Counted from the first letter of the stretch, positions 1 to 7,002 are shown. The stretch is DNA of 11,179 nucleotides from DATKYK01 sp034430255 (GCA_034430255.1 DAOUEU010000134.1:1-11179), one strand, 5' to 3'. Notes: generated from the letters alone by a model not told the origin. Program-made: numbers and translations.

Positions 1-822
1 CCACTGTTTCTCGAGACATGGGGTAAGATGAGATTTGAGAAGCGGAGGCAGATCGCGGGTCAGCTTGTAGAGCTTGCCGAGGATGACCCTTTGCTTAACT
101 TCGATGCCATCTTCTATGTCTGTCTTCGCGACCCCGACGAGATAGTTCGTATGAGGGCTATTGAGGGCCTGTGGGAGTATGAGAACCACTCCCTTATCGA
201 CCCCTTTATTACCATGCTCAGGGAGGATGGCGGGGAATCGGTTCGTGCTGCCGCTGCCCAGGCACTGGGCAAGTTTGCAATGCTTGCCGAGCTGGGGAAA
301 TTGAGTTCGGATGATGGGGCAAAGGTGGAGGAGGCACTGGTAGCGGTAATAGGAGACCAGGGGGAAAAGCTTGAGGTGAGGCGTCGGGCCGTAGAGGCAA
401 TAGCACCCCTTAACCGGCCCAGGGTAACCAGGATTATTCAGGATGCCTACCAGAGCGGTGATGACAGAATGCAGGTCAGCGCTATTAATGCTATGGGAAC
501 GAACTGCGATCCCGCCTGGCTCCCAACGCTGCTGAAGGAGATGGAAAACCCTGATGCGGAGGTGCGCTTTGAAGCGGCGGAGGCCTGTGGGCAGATGGGT
601 GAAGAGGAGGCGGTGCCTCATCTGGTGCGGCTTATACATGACTCTGATAACCAGGTGCAACTTGCCGCCATAGCTGCGCTGGGGAAAATCGGCGGCGGCG
701 AGGCAGAGGCGAAACTCCGCGAGTGCCTGAATCACCCCGATGAGCACATCCGCGGTGCTGCAGACGATACCCTGGATGAGTTGGGATTCGGTAAGGATCC
801 CTTCTCATTCAGAATTACATAG
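1..822 (+). CDS. HEAT-repeat protein, 5' partial
   Basis: The reading frame is open from the first base to the TAG at 820-822. An ATG at 28 exists, but it lacks a good ribosome binding site and the seven or so upstream codons (…LFLETWGKM…) read as the same helical protein, so the gene most likely starts outside the window. The protein is built of about six or seven ~31-residue helical pairs; clear units are DPDEIVRMRAIEGLWE, ESVRAAAAQALGKF, DAEVRFEAAEACGQMG and NQVQLAAIAALGKIG, with the D-x-x-VR/A-x-AA pattern typical of HEAT/PBS-lyase repeats. No catalytic domain, signal peptide or membrane segment is visible. HEAT solenoids usually act as protein-binding scaffolds; the partner is unknown. 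A GNAT gene follows 12 bp after the stop, suggesting one transcript. Confidence 0.85.
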   Translation, partial: PLFLETWGKMRFEKRRQIAGQLVELAEDDPLLNFDAIFYVCLRDPDEIVRMRAIEGLWEYENHSLIDPFITMLREDGGESVRAAAAQALGKFAMLAELGKLSSDDGAKVEEALVAVIGDQGEKLEVRRRAVEAIAPLNRPRVTRIIQDAYQSGDDRMQVSAINAMGTNCDPAWLPTLLKEMENPDAEVRFEAAEACGQMGEEEAVPHLVRLIHDSDNQVQLAAIAALGKIGGGEAEAKLRECLNHPDEHIRGAADDTLDELGFGKDPFSFRIT

Positions 823-834
823 TTGGAGTTTGGC

Positions 835-1395
835 ATGCTAAAGGGTCGCAAGGTGGTGCTCAGGGAGAAGAGGCTGGAGGATGCCAATAGTGACTATACA
901 TGGCGGAGCGATGATGAGCTCGCCCGTCTCGATGCGGCTCCGACCCTGAGGATACCCTTCACCCATTTCTTAGCTAGCTACGCCGATGAGCTGGCCCACC
1001 CGAGCCGGCGCCGCCGCCGCTTTGCTATTGAAACCCTGGACGGTAGGCATATCGGCAACTGTATGTACTACAATATCGACGAGGGTAAGGGGACGGCGGA
1101 ACTGGGGATCATGATAGGCGACCGCGAATACTGGGATCAGGGTCATGGCAGCGACGTGGTCATTACCCTCCTCGATCATATTTTCAGCACCACGAAGCTC
1201 GAGCGGGTCTACTTGAACACACTGGAATGGAATATCAGGGCGCAGCGCTGCTTTGGGAAATGTGGCTTTGTTCGTAGTAATCGGCGGAGGAGGTATCACA
1301 ACAACTTTATTACCATGGAGATATATCGTAGCTCCTGGCAGCATAATGCCTCGCTCAGGGTCGATCAAACCGAAAAAGAGAAGCAGGAAGGATAG
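835..1395 (+). CDS. GNAT family N-acetyltransferase, RimJ/RimL type
   Basis: A 186-residue protein of the Acetyltransf_3 (RimJ/RimL/SpeG-like) group, which transfers acetyl from acetyl-CoA to an amine, often a protein N-terminus or small molecule. The core shows the strand AELGIMIGD (88-96), then the acetyl-CoA pyrophosphate-binding loop QGHGSD (102-107), then the RVYLNTLEWNIRAQRCFGKCGF segment in which N133 and the aromatic residues match the family's motif B. Starting at ATG 835 is preferred over TTG 823 because GGAG at 825-828 sits 6 nt upstream; the TTG would abut the previous stop. A charged ~25-residue tail follows the fold. The first gene ends 12 bp upstream, so translation is probably coupled. 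The substrate cannot be told from sequence. Confidence 0.85.
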   Translation: MLKGRKVVLREKRLEDANSDYTWRSDDELARLDAAPTLRIPFTHFLASYADELAHPSRRRRRFAIETLDGRHIGNCMYYNIDEGKGTAELGIMIGDREYWDQGHGSDVVITLLDHIFSTTKLERVYLNTLEWNIRAQRCFGKCGFVRSNRRRRYHNNFITMEIYRSSWQHNASLRVDQTEKEKQEG

Positions 1396-1405
1396 CCCTC
1401 CCTGC
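1365..1405 (-). terminator. Possible intrinsic terminator of the SDR/MaoC operon, inside the GNAT 3' end
   Basis: Bases 1383-1391 (GCAGGAAGG) pair with 1397-1405 (CCTCCCTGC) around a 5-nt loop, with one mismatch in nine pairs. Read on the minus strand the hairpin is followed by a pyrimidine-rich tract (TTCTCTTTTTCGGTTT, complement of 1382 downward). It lies 22 bp past the SDR stop at 1427 and straddles the stop codon of the convergent GNAT gene. On the plus strand no U-tract follows. Confidence 0.45.
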
Positions 1406-1426
1406 TCCGTTGGGTTTACAAAACTC

Positions 1427-2344
1427 TTATGTCTTAGGTGGTGATGGGTTCTCCAGTCCCGCGGCCACAGATATGGGCACGAGCTCACAAAGCTCGTCCA
1501 CAGTCCACATCCCTTTCTTATAGATAGACCTGATACACTCGGGCTCAGAGAAGAGGTGGATCTCTCCTCCCTTGACCGAAAAGGTACGGCCATTTATAGT
1601 CGCCGCCTCATCGGTGCAGAGGAATACGACTAAGGGGGATACGAACTCCGGCGGCGTAAATATGGTCTTCATGAAGTTATCCAGGTCGGTACCACTTATT
1701 CCCATACTCTTGCCCCATGCAGACTTCAGTTCCGGTGTCAGCGTCATCCTTGTGCCGGCCATGGGACGAATGGCATTGCAGGTGACACCGTATCTTCCCA
1801 GGTCCCGGGCCAGTGTCCGTGTGAGGCCGACAATCCCCTCTTTGGCAGCGCTGTAGTTTGCCTGCCCCATATTGCCCAACCCTGCATCGGAGGAGGTATT
1901 TACAATCCGCCCGTTGCGCTGCTTGCGGAATACCACACTAGCCTGCCTAGCGCAATTGAAGTGACCATAGAGGTGAACCTTTATTACGGTATCCCATTCC
2001 TCTTCCGACATGTTAAAAACCATGCGGTCCCGCAGAACGCCAGCATTATTGATCAGGATATCCAGACGGCCGAAATTATCGAGGGCGCACTGAACCATCC
2101 TCTCTGCACCTTCGAAGCTAACAACATTCTCGTAATTAGATACCGCATCGCCTCCCATCCCCTTGATCTCGGAAACCACCTCATCGGCGGGTGTCTTGTC
2201 CGCACCGGTGCCATCCAACGCGCCACCGAGATCGTTTATTACCACCTTAGCTCCCTCAGCGGCGAGGGCCAGGGCATGGCATCGCCCCAGTCCCCGACCG
2301 GCGCCGGTTACCAGAGCAACCTTTCCCTTCAGTCTCTCTCCCAT
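1427..2344 (-). CDS. Short-chain dehydrogenase, MFE-2/HSD17B4-like (3R)-hydroxyacyl-CoA dehydrogenase family
   Basis: A 305-residue SDR, likely a cytoplasmic NAD-dependent oxidoreductase acting on a 3-hydroxyacyl-CoA or related hydroxyl. Visible motifs are the dinucleotide loop TGAGRGLG (13-20), the acidic end of beta-2 in VVINDLGG (D38, favouring NAD over NADP), NNAG (99-102) and the catalytic S151, Y164 and K168 (YSAAK). The NDLGG…ADEVV insertion, the LRDRMVF stretch after NNAG and the C-terminal extension ending in a WTVDEL segment (about 275-285) resemble the dehydrogenase domain of peroxisomal multifunctional enzyme type 2. ATG at 2344 is chosen because AGGAGG (2356-2351) lies 6 nt upstream; the in-frame TTG at 2350 abuts that site. 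It is the last gene of an operon with two MaoC-like hydratase genes; the upstream stop lies 2 bp before this ATG. The exact substrate is unknown. Confidence 0.88.
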   Translation of the reverse strand: MGERLKGKVALVTGAGRGLGRCHALALAAEGAKVVINDLGGALDGTGADKTPADEVVSEIKGMGGDAVSNYENVVSFEGAERMVQCALDNFGRLDILINNAGVLRDRMVFNMSEEEWDTVIKVHLYGHFNCARQASVVFRKQRNGRIVNTSSDAGLGNMGQANYSAAKEGIVGLTRTLARDLGRYGVTCNAIRPMAGTRMTLTPELKSAWGKSMGISGTDLDNFMKTIFTPPEFVSPLVVFLCTDEAATINGRTFSVKGGEIHLFSEPECIRSIYKKGMWTVDELCELVPISVAAGLENPSPPKT

Positions 2345-2346
2345 TA

Positions 2347-2823
2347 TCAACCTCCTCGCTTCTTAGAGGGGAGAACCACCACGGCACTGCCAGGCGTAGT
2401 CTTCTCACCTTTCGCGTTTTCTACCCAGATGTTGCACTCTACGATATTCTCACTATCCTCCACCCGCTTAGCGGTAACAGTGCCCTTACACCACCACGTA
2501 TCCCCCTCATGGGGCTCGGTCATGGTCTTCATTTTTCGAGGGTAGTCCATGGCCCGGTACTGGCAGGAGAGTTTCTTGAGGCTGCCTTCCTCACCGATCC
2601 AATCGGTCATGAGCTGTCCCAACCAGGCACGCTTCAGCGCGCCGTGGACGATGGGACTGCCGACCATCATTGAGGCCGCAAAGCTATCCTCGTAATGTAG
2701 GGGGTTGTAATCGCCCGAGCCACCGGCCCACTTAACCAGCATCTGGGTTGTAGCCACCTTAGCAAGCGGGGTTACTTCGCTGCCTACTTCAATATCTTCA
2801 TAATAGAGCTGTTTTTTTGCCAT
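2347..2823 (-). CDS. MaoC-like (R)-specific hydratase/dehydratase, catalytic subunit
   Basis: A 158-residue single hotdog-domain protein. The hydratase-2 motif is intact: GDYNPLHYED with the expected catalytic D38 and H43, followed by the GSPIVHGALKRAWLG helix (55-69). Such proteins add water across 2-enoyl-CoA to give (3R)-hydroxyacyl-CoA, or run the reverse dehydration. The length fits one hotdog, so it should act as a dimer, probably with the neighbouring catalytically incomplete subunit, as in HadA/HadB or ChsH1/ChsH2 of mycobacteria. ATG 2823 has AGGAGG 5 nt upstream. The upstream MaoC gene ends 13 bp away and the TGA at 2349-2347 lies just ahead of the SDR start, giving a tight operon. 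The substrate cannot be read from the sequence. Confidence 0.85.
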   Translation of the reverse strand: MAKKQLYYEDIEVGSEVTPLAKVATTQMLVKWAGGSGDYNPLHYEDSFAASMMVGSPIVHGALKRAWLGQLMTDWIGEEGSLKKLSCQYRAMDYPRKMKTMTEPHEGDTWWCKGTVTAKRVEDSENIVECNIWVENAKGEKTTPGSAVVVLPSKKRGG

Positions 2824-2836
2824 TGCTTCCTCCTAT

Positions 2837-3322
2837 TTAGCTACAAATTAATGTAGCCCTTGCTTTGGCTACCATATCGCCATTCTGATTCAGATAGGTC
2901 TGCTCCATGGTGAGAAAGAGCATCTTGCCCGACTTACCCACCCGCTCACGGGCATCGGCGAACTTTCCGTAGACCACCAGGGTATCGCCGGCGCGCACCG
3001 GGAGGTAGAAATCAAAATCCACCCCTCCGTCAAGGATACGCATCATGCCACTCTCAAACACAGCGCCCAACACCTTACCCATAAGCTCTCCCGCCTCCAG
3101 CCCACCGCCTTTGACCGGCCAGCCGAAAAACCCCGGAGGGCATATTATTTCCCCATACCTGCTATTTCTGGCATACTCCACATCGCGGTATAGAGGGTTG
3201 GGGTCATCTATTGCGTCGGCGTAACGTGTTATGGACCCGGCCTCCACCTTCAGAACGGCAGGTGGCGATACCTGCCCTAGCATGGACGTAATCTTCTCGG
3301 AAATTAACGAGCCCTCGGTCAA
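2837..3322 (-). CDS. MaoC-like N-terminal-type hotdog protein, probable non-catalytic hydratase subunit
   Basis: A 161-residue hotdog protein of the MaoC_dehydrat_N (FAS1-like N-terminal) type. It has ITRYADAIDDPNPLYRD (31-47), where D40 and N42 are kept but the catalytic His position is Tyr (Y45), the CPPGFFGWP loop (61-69), and the GGVDFDFYLPVRAGDTL strand (99-115) usual for substrate-tunnel subunits. By analogy with HadA and with ChsH2, it probably shapes the acyl pocket while the next gene supplies the active site. The start is TTG at 3322, supported by AAGGAGG at 3337-3331 (8-nt spacing); no in-frame ATG or GTG is better placed. It is the first gene of a three-gene operon with the catalytic MaoC subunit and an SDR. 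Heterodimer formation is inferred, not shown. Confidence 0.82.
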   Translation of the reverse strand: MTEGSLISEKITSMLGQVSPPAVLKVEAGSITRYADAIDDPNPLYRDVEYARNSRYGEIICPPGFFGWPVKGGGLEAGELMGKVLGAVFESGMMRILDGGVDFDFYLPVRAGDTLVVYGKFADARERVGKSGKMLFLTMEQTYLNQNGDMVAKARATLICS

Positions 3323-3350
3323 TTCACTTACCTCCTTATACTTTAGTTAC

Positions 3351-3381
3351 ATATAATAACGCCAGGCGGGGCGACTATGAC
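3351..3381 (-). promoter_or_regulatory. Weak candidate promoter for the MaoC/SDR operon
   Basis: On the minus strand TATTAT (3358-3353) could be a -10, with GTCATA (3381-3376) at a 17-nt spacer as a poor -35 (3 of 6 matches). It would start transcription near 3346, about 24 nt before the TTG start. The -35 and spacer fall within an imperfect inverted repeat at 3361-3388, so a regulator or RNA fold there could affect initiation. Confidence 0.3.
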
Positions 3382-3388
3382 GCCTTGC
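3361..3388. repeat. Imperfect inverted repeat upstream of the MaoC operon
   Basis: GCCAGGCG (3361-3368) and CGCCTTGC (3381-3388) can pair with one mismatch around a 12-base loop. The arms flank and include the presumed -35 region of the MaoC operon. It could be an operator or a leader hairpin; neither is established. Confidence 0.35.
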
Positions 3389-3410
3389 CCGGCTTTCCTG
3401 CTTTATAACT

Positions 3411-3442
3411 TTATAAAAGGGGCTTTTAGGATTAACCCCTTT
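3411..3442 (-). terminator. Possible intrinsic terminator downstream of pcrA
   Basis: AAAGGGG (3416-3422) and CCCCTTT (3436-3442) form a perfect 7-bp inverted repeat with a 13-base loop. On the minus strand the hairpin is followed by TATAAAG, and its own 3' arm ends in TTTT. It lies about 140 bp beyond the pcrA stop and ahead of the presumed MaoC promoter, which is the right order for separating the two units. The distance and short U-tract keep this uncertain. Confidence 0.4.
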
Positions 3443-3583
3443 CATTTCTGAACTCCCCAGCATTTGACCCAAAGCAAAATAACAGCAAACTACGAACGCC
3501 AACCAGAGAAAGTCTACATCAGCACGGTTACTATTGTCAAGCCTCTCGTGCGTTCCTCTGACGCTGATATAATTGCCATCATG

Positions 3584-5728
3584 TTAAACCTTCTCCAGTG
3601 GAGCCAGGCTTAATAGCAGCCGCTTCAGCCCGGCGTCACCCTTAAATGCCACCGTGACCTCCTGGTCTTCCCCGGTGGGGTTGCAGTTCACCACGATCCC
3701 GTCGCCGAACATGGTATGGCGTACGTGGTCACCGGCACCAAGGGCAGGCTTGGGAGAAGAAGTAGTAGAGGGCGAAGCTATAGGCCGCACCTTGCTTTCC
3801 CTGGCATCACCCGGTGGCATCACCAGATGGGAGGGGATGTCTGAGAGGAAGCGTGAGGGGATATTTACCGATGTGCTCCCCATGGAGCTGCGGCGGAAGG
3901 CGCGCAGGAGATAGAGCCGCTGCTTGGCCCGAGTAACCCCCACATAGCATAAGCGGCGCTCCTCCTCCATCTGATCCCGGTCATCGTAGGATTTTCGATG
4001 GGGAAGTAGTCCTTCCTCCATGCCCACAATGAAAACCACCGGAAACTCCAGGCCCTTTGCGGCATGCAGGGTAATCAGCGTCACCGCATCTACCTTCTCA
4101 TCAAAGCTATCGACGTCGGACACCAAAGCTGCACCCTCAAGAAAGGAGGAGAGGCTATCCTCGGGTGCCAGATGGCGGTAGTCGTTTGCTACGGTTCGCA
4201 GCTCCTGGATATTCTCCCACCTGTCCTCACCATCTTCCCAATCTAGTATATATTCTTTATATCCGGAGCTCTCCAGTACCAGGTCGTAAAGCTCGACGAT
4301 GTTAAGCTCTCTACTTACCGCGATCAGCTGGTTAAGAATTGTGAGGAAGTCGGTGAGCACCCGTCTGGTCCTGGGGTTAAAGTGAGTTTTTTCCTCTGCA
4401 TCAGCGATCATCTGAAGGGCGGTATAGACCGGTAACGAGCGACCTTTAGCCCACTGCTCCAGCTCCTCGATAGTGCGGGAGCCAATCCCCCTTGGCGGCA
4501 CATTAATGACCCGCGCCAGGCTAACGCTATCATAGGGGTTGTGGATCAGCCTTAGGTAGGCGATTATATCCTTAATCTCGCGCCGCTCATAGAAGCGGGT
4601 TCCGCCCACCAGTTTATAGGGCATTCCATAGCGGATAAAGGACTCCTCAATAGCCCGCGACTGGGCATTGGTGCGATACATCACTGCGCAGTCGCCGGGC
4701 TTGAATAAACCCTGGCCAAGCAGGCTATCCACCTCACCCACCACGAACTGGGCTTCCTCCTGCTCATTATATGCCTCGGCAACGGTGAGCGGCACGCCGA
4801 CCTCATTCTCCGTCCACAGTCCCTTCTCCTTTCGCTGGCGATTGGCGGATATCACACCATCTGCCACCTCGAGGATGGTCTTGGTGGAGCGGTAGTTCTG
4901 CTCCAGATATACTACCTTGGCATCGGGGTAATCGCTCTCGAAGCTGAGGATATTTCTCATGTCGGCAAAGCGCCAGGAGTATATCGATTGGTCCGGATCT
5001 CCCACCACACAAATATTGCGGTATTTCCCTGCCATTTGCCTGGCCAGAATATACTGGACGATATTGGTATCCTGGAATTCGTCGACCAGGACGTGATGGT
5101 AGCGCTGCTGATATTTGGACAGCACCTCGGGGCATTGGCGAAAGAGGATGACTGCCTTCATCAGGAGGTCATCGAAGTCCAGCGCCTTGCTCTCGTCAAG
5201 GAGTTTCTGGTAGTGCTGATAAACCCGCGCCACCACTTCATCGAAATAGCTATTCTTTACATAATCCTGTGGCACTATGAGGCGGCTCTTGGCTGAGGAT
5301 ATGGCAGAGAGGAATGGTCTCGGGGGAGAGCGCTTGGGGTCGATGTCCAGGTCCTGGAGGCTTCGCTTGATGAGTCTTAGCTGATCGTCATCATCGTAGA
5401 TGACAAACCTCTGCTCCAGCCCGATGTGTGCTCCTTCCTGCCTGAGGATGCGGGCACAAATAGCATGAAAGGTGCCCAGGGTAAGGTCCTCCACCGTGCT
5501 GCCCAGGAGGTGATAGATACGCTCCTTCATCTCCCTGGCCGCTTTATTGGTAAAGGTCACTGCCAGGATATGATGGGGTTTGATTCCCCAGACCTTGACC
5601 AGGTAGGCGATCCGATGGGCAATAACCCTGGTCTTGCCGCTGCCGGGGCCAGCGAGAATAAGCAGGGGCCCCTCGGTAGATTCTACCGCTTCCCGCTGCG
5701 CCGGGTTTAAGCCTTCAAGAACATCCAC
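3584..5728 (-). CDS. pcrA: ATP-dependent 3'-5' DNA helicase PcrA/UvrD
   Basis: A 714-residue superfamily 1A helicase with all motifs: Q-motif LNPAQREAV (7-15), Walker A AGPGSGKT (26-33), TFTNKAA (58-64), Walker B DEFQD (216-220), DPDQSIYSWR (244-253), QNYRS (277-281), TLHAAKGLEF (553-562) and VGVTRAKQRLYL (596-607). A Tudor-like C-terminal domain, about 663-714 (GDHVRHTMFGDGIV), is the RNA-polymerase-contacting module of PcrA/UvrD. The protein unwinds DNA in nucleotide excision and mismatch repair and removes stalled complexes. Full-length for PcrA, with no damage. The start is GTG 5728: a stop lies in frame 16-18 nt upstream, no other start intervenes, and the N-terminus then matches the family. 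No Shine-Dalgarno is present and a TATAAT ends 6 nt before the GTG, so the mRNA is probably leaderless. Confidence 0.96.
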   Translation of the reverse strand: MDVLEGLNPAQREAVESTEGPLLILAGPGSGKTRVIAHRIAYLVKVWGIKPHHILAVTFTNKAAREMKERIYHLLGSTVEDLTLGTFHAICARILRQEGAHIGLEQRFVIYDDDDQLRLIKRSLQDLDIDPKRSPPRPFLSAISSAKSRLIVPQDYVKNSYFDEVVARVYQHYQKLLDESKALDFDDLLMKAVILFRQCPEVLSKYQQRYHHVLVDEFQDTNIVQYILARQMAGKYRNICVVGDPDQSIYSWRFADMRNILSFESDYPDAKVVYLEQNYRSTKTILEVADGVISANRQRKEKGLWTENEVGVPLTVAEAYNEQEEAQFVVGEVDSLLGQGLFKPGDCAVMYRTNAQSRAIEESFIRYGMPYKLVGGTRFYERREIKDIIAYLRLIHNPYDSVSLARVINVPPRGIGSRTIEELEQWAKGRSLPVYTALQMIADAEEKTHFNPRTRRVLTDFLTILNQLIAVSRELNIVELYDLVLESSGYKEYILDWEDGEDRWENIQELRTVANDYRHLAPEDSLSSFLEGAALVSDVDSFDEKVDAVTLITLHAAKGLEFPVVFIVGMEEGLLPHRKSYDDRDQMEEERRLCYVGVTRAKQRLYLLRAFRRSSMGSTSVNIPSRFLSDIPSHLVMPPGDARESKVRPIASPSTTSSPKPALGAGDHVRHTMFGDGIVVNCNPTGEDQEVTVAFKGDAGLKRLLLSLAPLEKV

Positions 5729-5734
5729 GCTTAG

Positions 5735-5743
5735 ATTATAGCA
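5735..5743 (-). promoter_or_regulatory. Extended -10 promoter of pcrA (leaderless)
   Basis: The minus strand reads TGCTATAAT at 5743-5735, a perfect -10 with the TGn extension. No good -35 is found at 16-18 nt (CTTTTT/TTTTTG region), which is tolerated by extended -10 promoters. The expected start point, about 7 nt past the -10, coincides with the GTG start codon at 5728. Confidence 0.6.
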
Positions 5744-5758
5744 TTACAGGTCGGTCAC

Positions 5759-5777
5759 AAAAAGGGCACAGCCTTCC
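5759..5777 (-). terminator. Weak terminator-like hairpin between the second SDR and pcrA
   Basis: On the minus strand, AAGGC-TGT-GCCCTT (5775-5762) forms a short stem with a one-base bulge, running into a TTTTT tract (5763-5759). It sits about 105 bp after the SDR stop and just ahead of the pcrA promoter. The stem is short, so it may be chance. Confidence 0.3.
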
Positions 5778-5881
5778 TCTCCACATACGTGAAGCATGAA
5801 CAATGGAGATAAAAGGCAACCTCTGCGGCTTCGGGATTACTGGCCACCCCGCTCTTCTGTCGGTGGACCCTTTGCTGTTTT

Positions 5882-6790
5882 TTACATGGGGAACGGAGGC
5901 ATGGAGAGGTCTCCAAGCTCGCGTATCCTCTCATCCAGCTCCTTAACCGTCCACCTTCTGCCTATATCGATTGCGTTCCCCGGTGTCCAGGGTATAAACA
6001 CCTGGACTTTGCCCCCAAAAACGGTGAAAACACGGCCGGTTATGTCTTGCGCCGCATCGCTGGCGAGATAGGCCACGAGAGGGGAGAGGTTCTCCGGTGC
6101 GAACGTATCGAAAGAGCCATCCTCTGGTGGCTTCTCGCCCATCATTTGGGCCGTCATGGGTGCCCCCAGCGTCATTCTGCTTCTGGCCATGGGGGCAACG
6201 GCATTGGAGGTAACGTTGTATTTACCCATCTCCCTGCCCCATACCATAGTCAGGGATGCAATGCCGCCTTTGGCCGCCCCATAATTACCCTGACTTGCAT
6301 TCCCGCCGAGGCCGGCGTGGGAAACGGTGTTTATTAGTCGCCCGTTTATCGGGTTCCCTGCTTTACTCTGCTCATAGAAATAGAGACAGGCCCATCTACC
6401 GCAGTTGAATGTTCCCTTGAGGTGAACGGCGATAACGCTGTCCCACTCCTCTTCGGCCATCTTGAAGACCATCCTGTCCCTGAGGAAACCGGCGTTGTTG
6501 ACCAGGATGTCCAGCTTGCCGAAGGAGTTGATGGCGGTATCTATAATCTTTTTGGCGGCTTGGTAGTCAGTTACGCTATTGTAGTTAACTACCGCTTCCC
6601 CGCCTGCATCCTTAATCTCCTTTACTACCTGGTCTGCCGGGCTCTTGGATTCTCCGCTGCCATCCGCCTCGCCTCCGAGGTCGTTAACTACTACCTTCGC
6701 ACCTTCCGCGGCGAGTGCCAGGGCATGTGACCTTCCCAAACCTCTTCCTGCACCTGTTACAACTGCAACCTTGCCATCCAGTATGCCCAT
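5882..6790 (-). CDS. Short-chain dehydrogenase, MFE-2/HSD17B4-like (paralogue of the SDR at 1427-2344)
   Basis: A 302-residue SDR with the TGAGRGLG loop (12-19), VVVNDLGG (34-41; D37 favours NAD), NNAG (98-101) and catalytic S157, Y170 and K174 (YGAAK). Its N-terminal 130 residues closely track the other SDR in the window (shared GRGLGR-HALALAAEGAKVV-NDLGG and LRDRMVF), and it has the same kind of C-terminal extension with a WTVKEL segment (about 277-282), ending in SMPPFPM. It has a ~9-residue insertion before the catalytic Ser (EQSKAGNPINGR). The expected role is oxidation of a (3R)-hydroxyacyl-CoA or a related alcohol. ATG 6790 is the only usable start (in-frame stop 10-12 nt upstream), but the AAGGAGG at 6810-6804 lies 13 nt away, longer than normal. 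It diverges from the acyl-CoA dehydrogenase gene. Confidence 0.88.
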   Translation of the reverse strand: MGILDGKVAVVTGAGRGLGRSHALALAAEGAKVVVNDLGGEADGSGESKSPADQVVKEIKDAGGEAVVNYNSVTDYQAAKKIIDTAINSFGKLDILVNNAGFLRDRMVFKMAEEEWDSVIAVHLKGTFNCGRWACLYFYEQSKAGNPINGRLINTVSHAGLGGNASQGNYGAAKGGIASLTMVWGREMGKYNVTSNAVAPMARSRMTLGAPMTAQMMGEKPPEDGSFDTFAPENLSPLVAYLASDAAQDITGRVFTVFGGKVQVFIPWTPGNAIDIGRRWTVKELDERIRELGDLSMPPFPM

Positions 6791-6832
6791 CTTCTTTGAT
6801 TAACCTCCTTATTTCTACATATCGACCTATTT

Positions 6833-6862
6833 ACTATAACATATCTATTGTCGACTGGTCAA
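6833..6862 (-). promoter_or_regulatory. Promoter of the second SDR gene
   Basis: The minus strand has TTGACC (6862-6857), an 18-nt spacer and TATAGT (6838-6833) preceded by TGT, giving an extended -10. Transcription would begin near 6826, leaving a ~36-nt leader that contains the AAGGAGG at 6810-6804. Confidence 0.6.
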
Positions 6863-6973
6863 AGGACTGTAGTCGTCCAGAATATTTATAACAATTCACC
6901 GTTCGCCTATTGTAGTTGTCATCCCATGATTTGATAATAGGGTTGTGGTTTGCTCCGACAAAGGCGCGATGTA

Positions 6974-7002
6974 TTGACATCTCACCCCACATTGCCGAAA
7001 AT
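6974..7002 (+). promoter_or_regulatory. Candidate promoter of the acyl-CoA dehydrogenase gene
   Basis: A consensus TTGACA (6974-6979) is followed after 17 nt by GAAAAT (6997-7002), a 4-of-6 match to the -10. The expected start near 7009 leaves a ~28-nt leader with AAGGAG at 7025-7030. This also argues against the longer reading frame beginning at 6950, since its first codons would precede the promoter. Confidence 0.45.

Larger units (their letters stand above)
3323..3583. other. Intergenic region between the MaoC operon and pcrA
   Basis: This 261-bp stretch holds no convincing ORF. Read on the minus strand it contains, in order, the pcrA 3' flank, a possible terminator hairpin (3442-3416), AT-rich TATAAA-like repeats (3415-3401), an imperfect inverted repeat (3388-3361) and a possible -10 element plus the ribosome binding site of the first MaoC gene. 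The part at 3443-3560 shows nothing I can name. Confidence 0.6.

Noticed and set aside
970..1593. 207-codon minus-strand open frame overlapping the GNAT gene and the SDR 3' end
   Set aside because: It runs across two well-supported genes in the wrong frame, has a Pro/Ser/His-rich unfolded-looking product, and no ribosome binding site that I could see.
1961..2545. 194-codon plus-strand open frame opposite the SDR and MaoC genes
   Set aside because: It is antisense to conserved motifs of two genes, and its product shows no domain.
3323..3583. Riboswitch or small RNA in the MaoC/pcrA spacer
   Set aside because: Only two simple inverted repeats are seen; no conserved riboswitch core was recognised.
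5796..6071. Plus-strand open frame starting in the SDR/pcrA spacer
   Set aside because: Most of it is the reverse complement of the SDR's C-terminal codons; the product is low-complexity and resembles no family.
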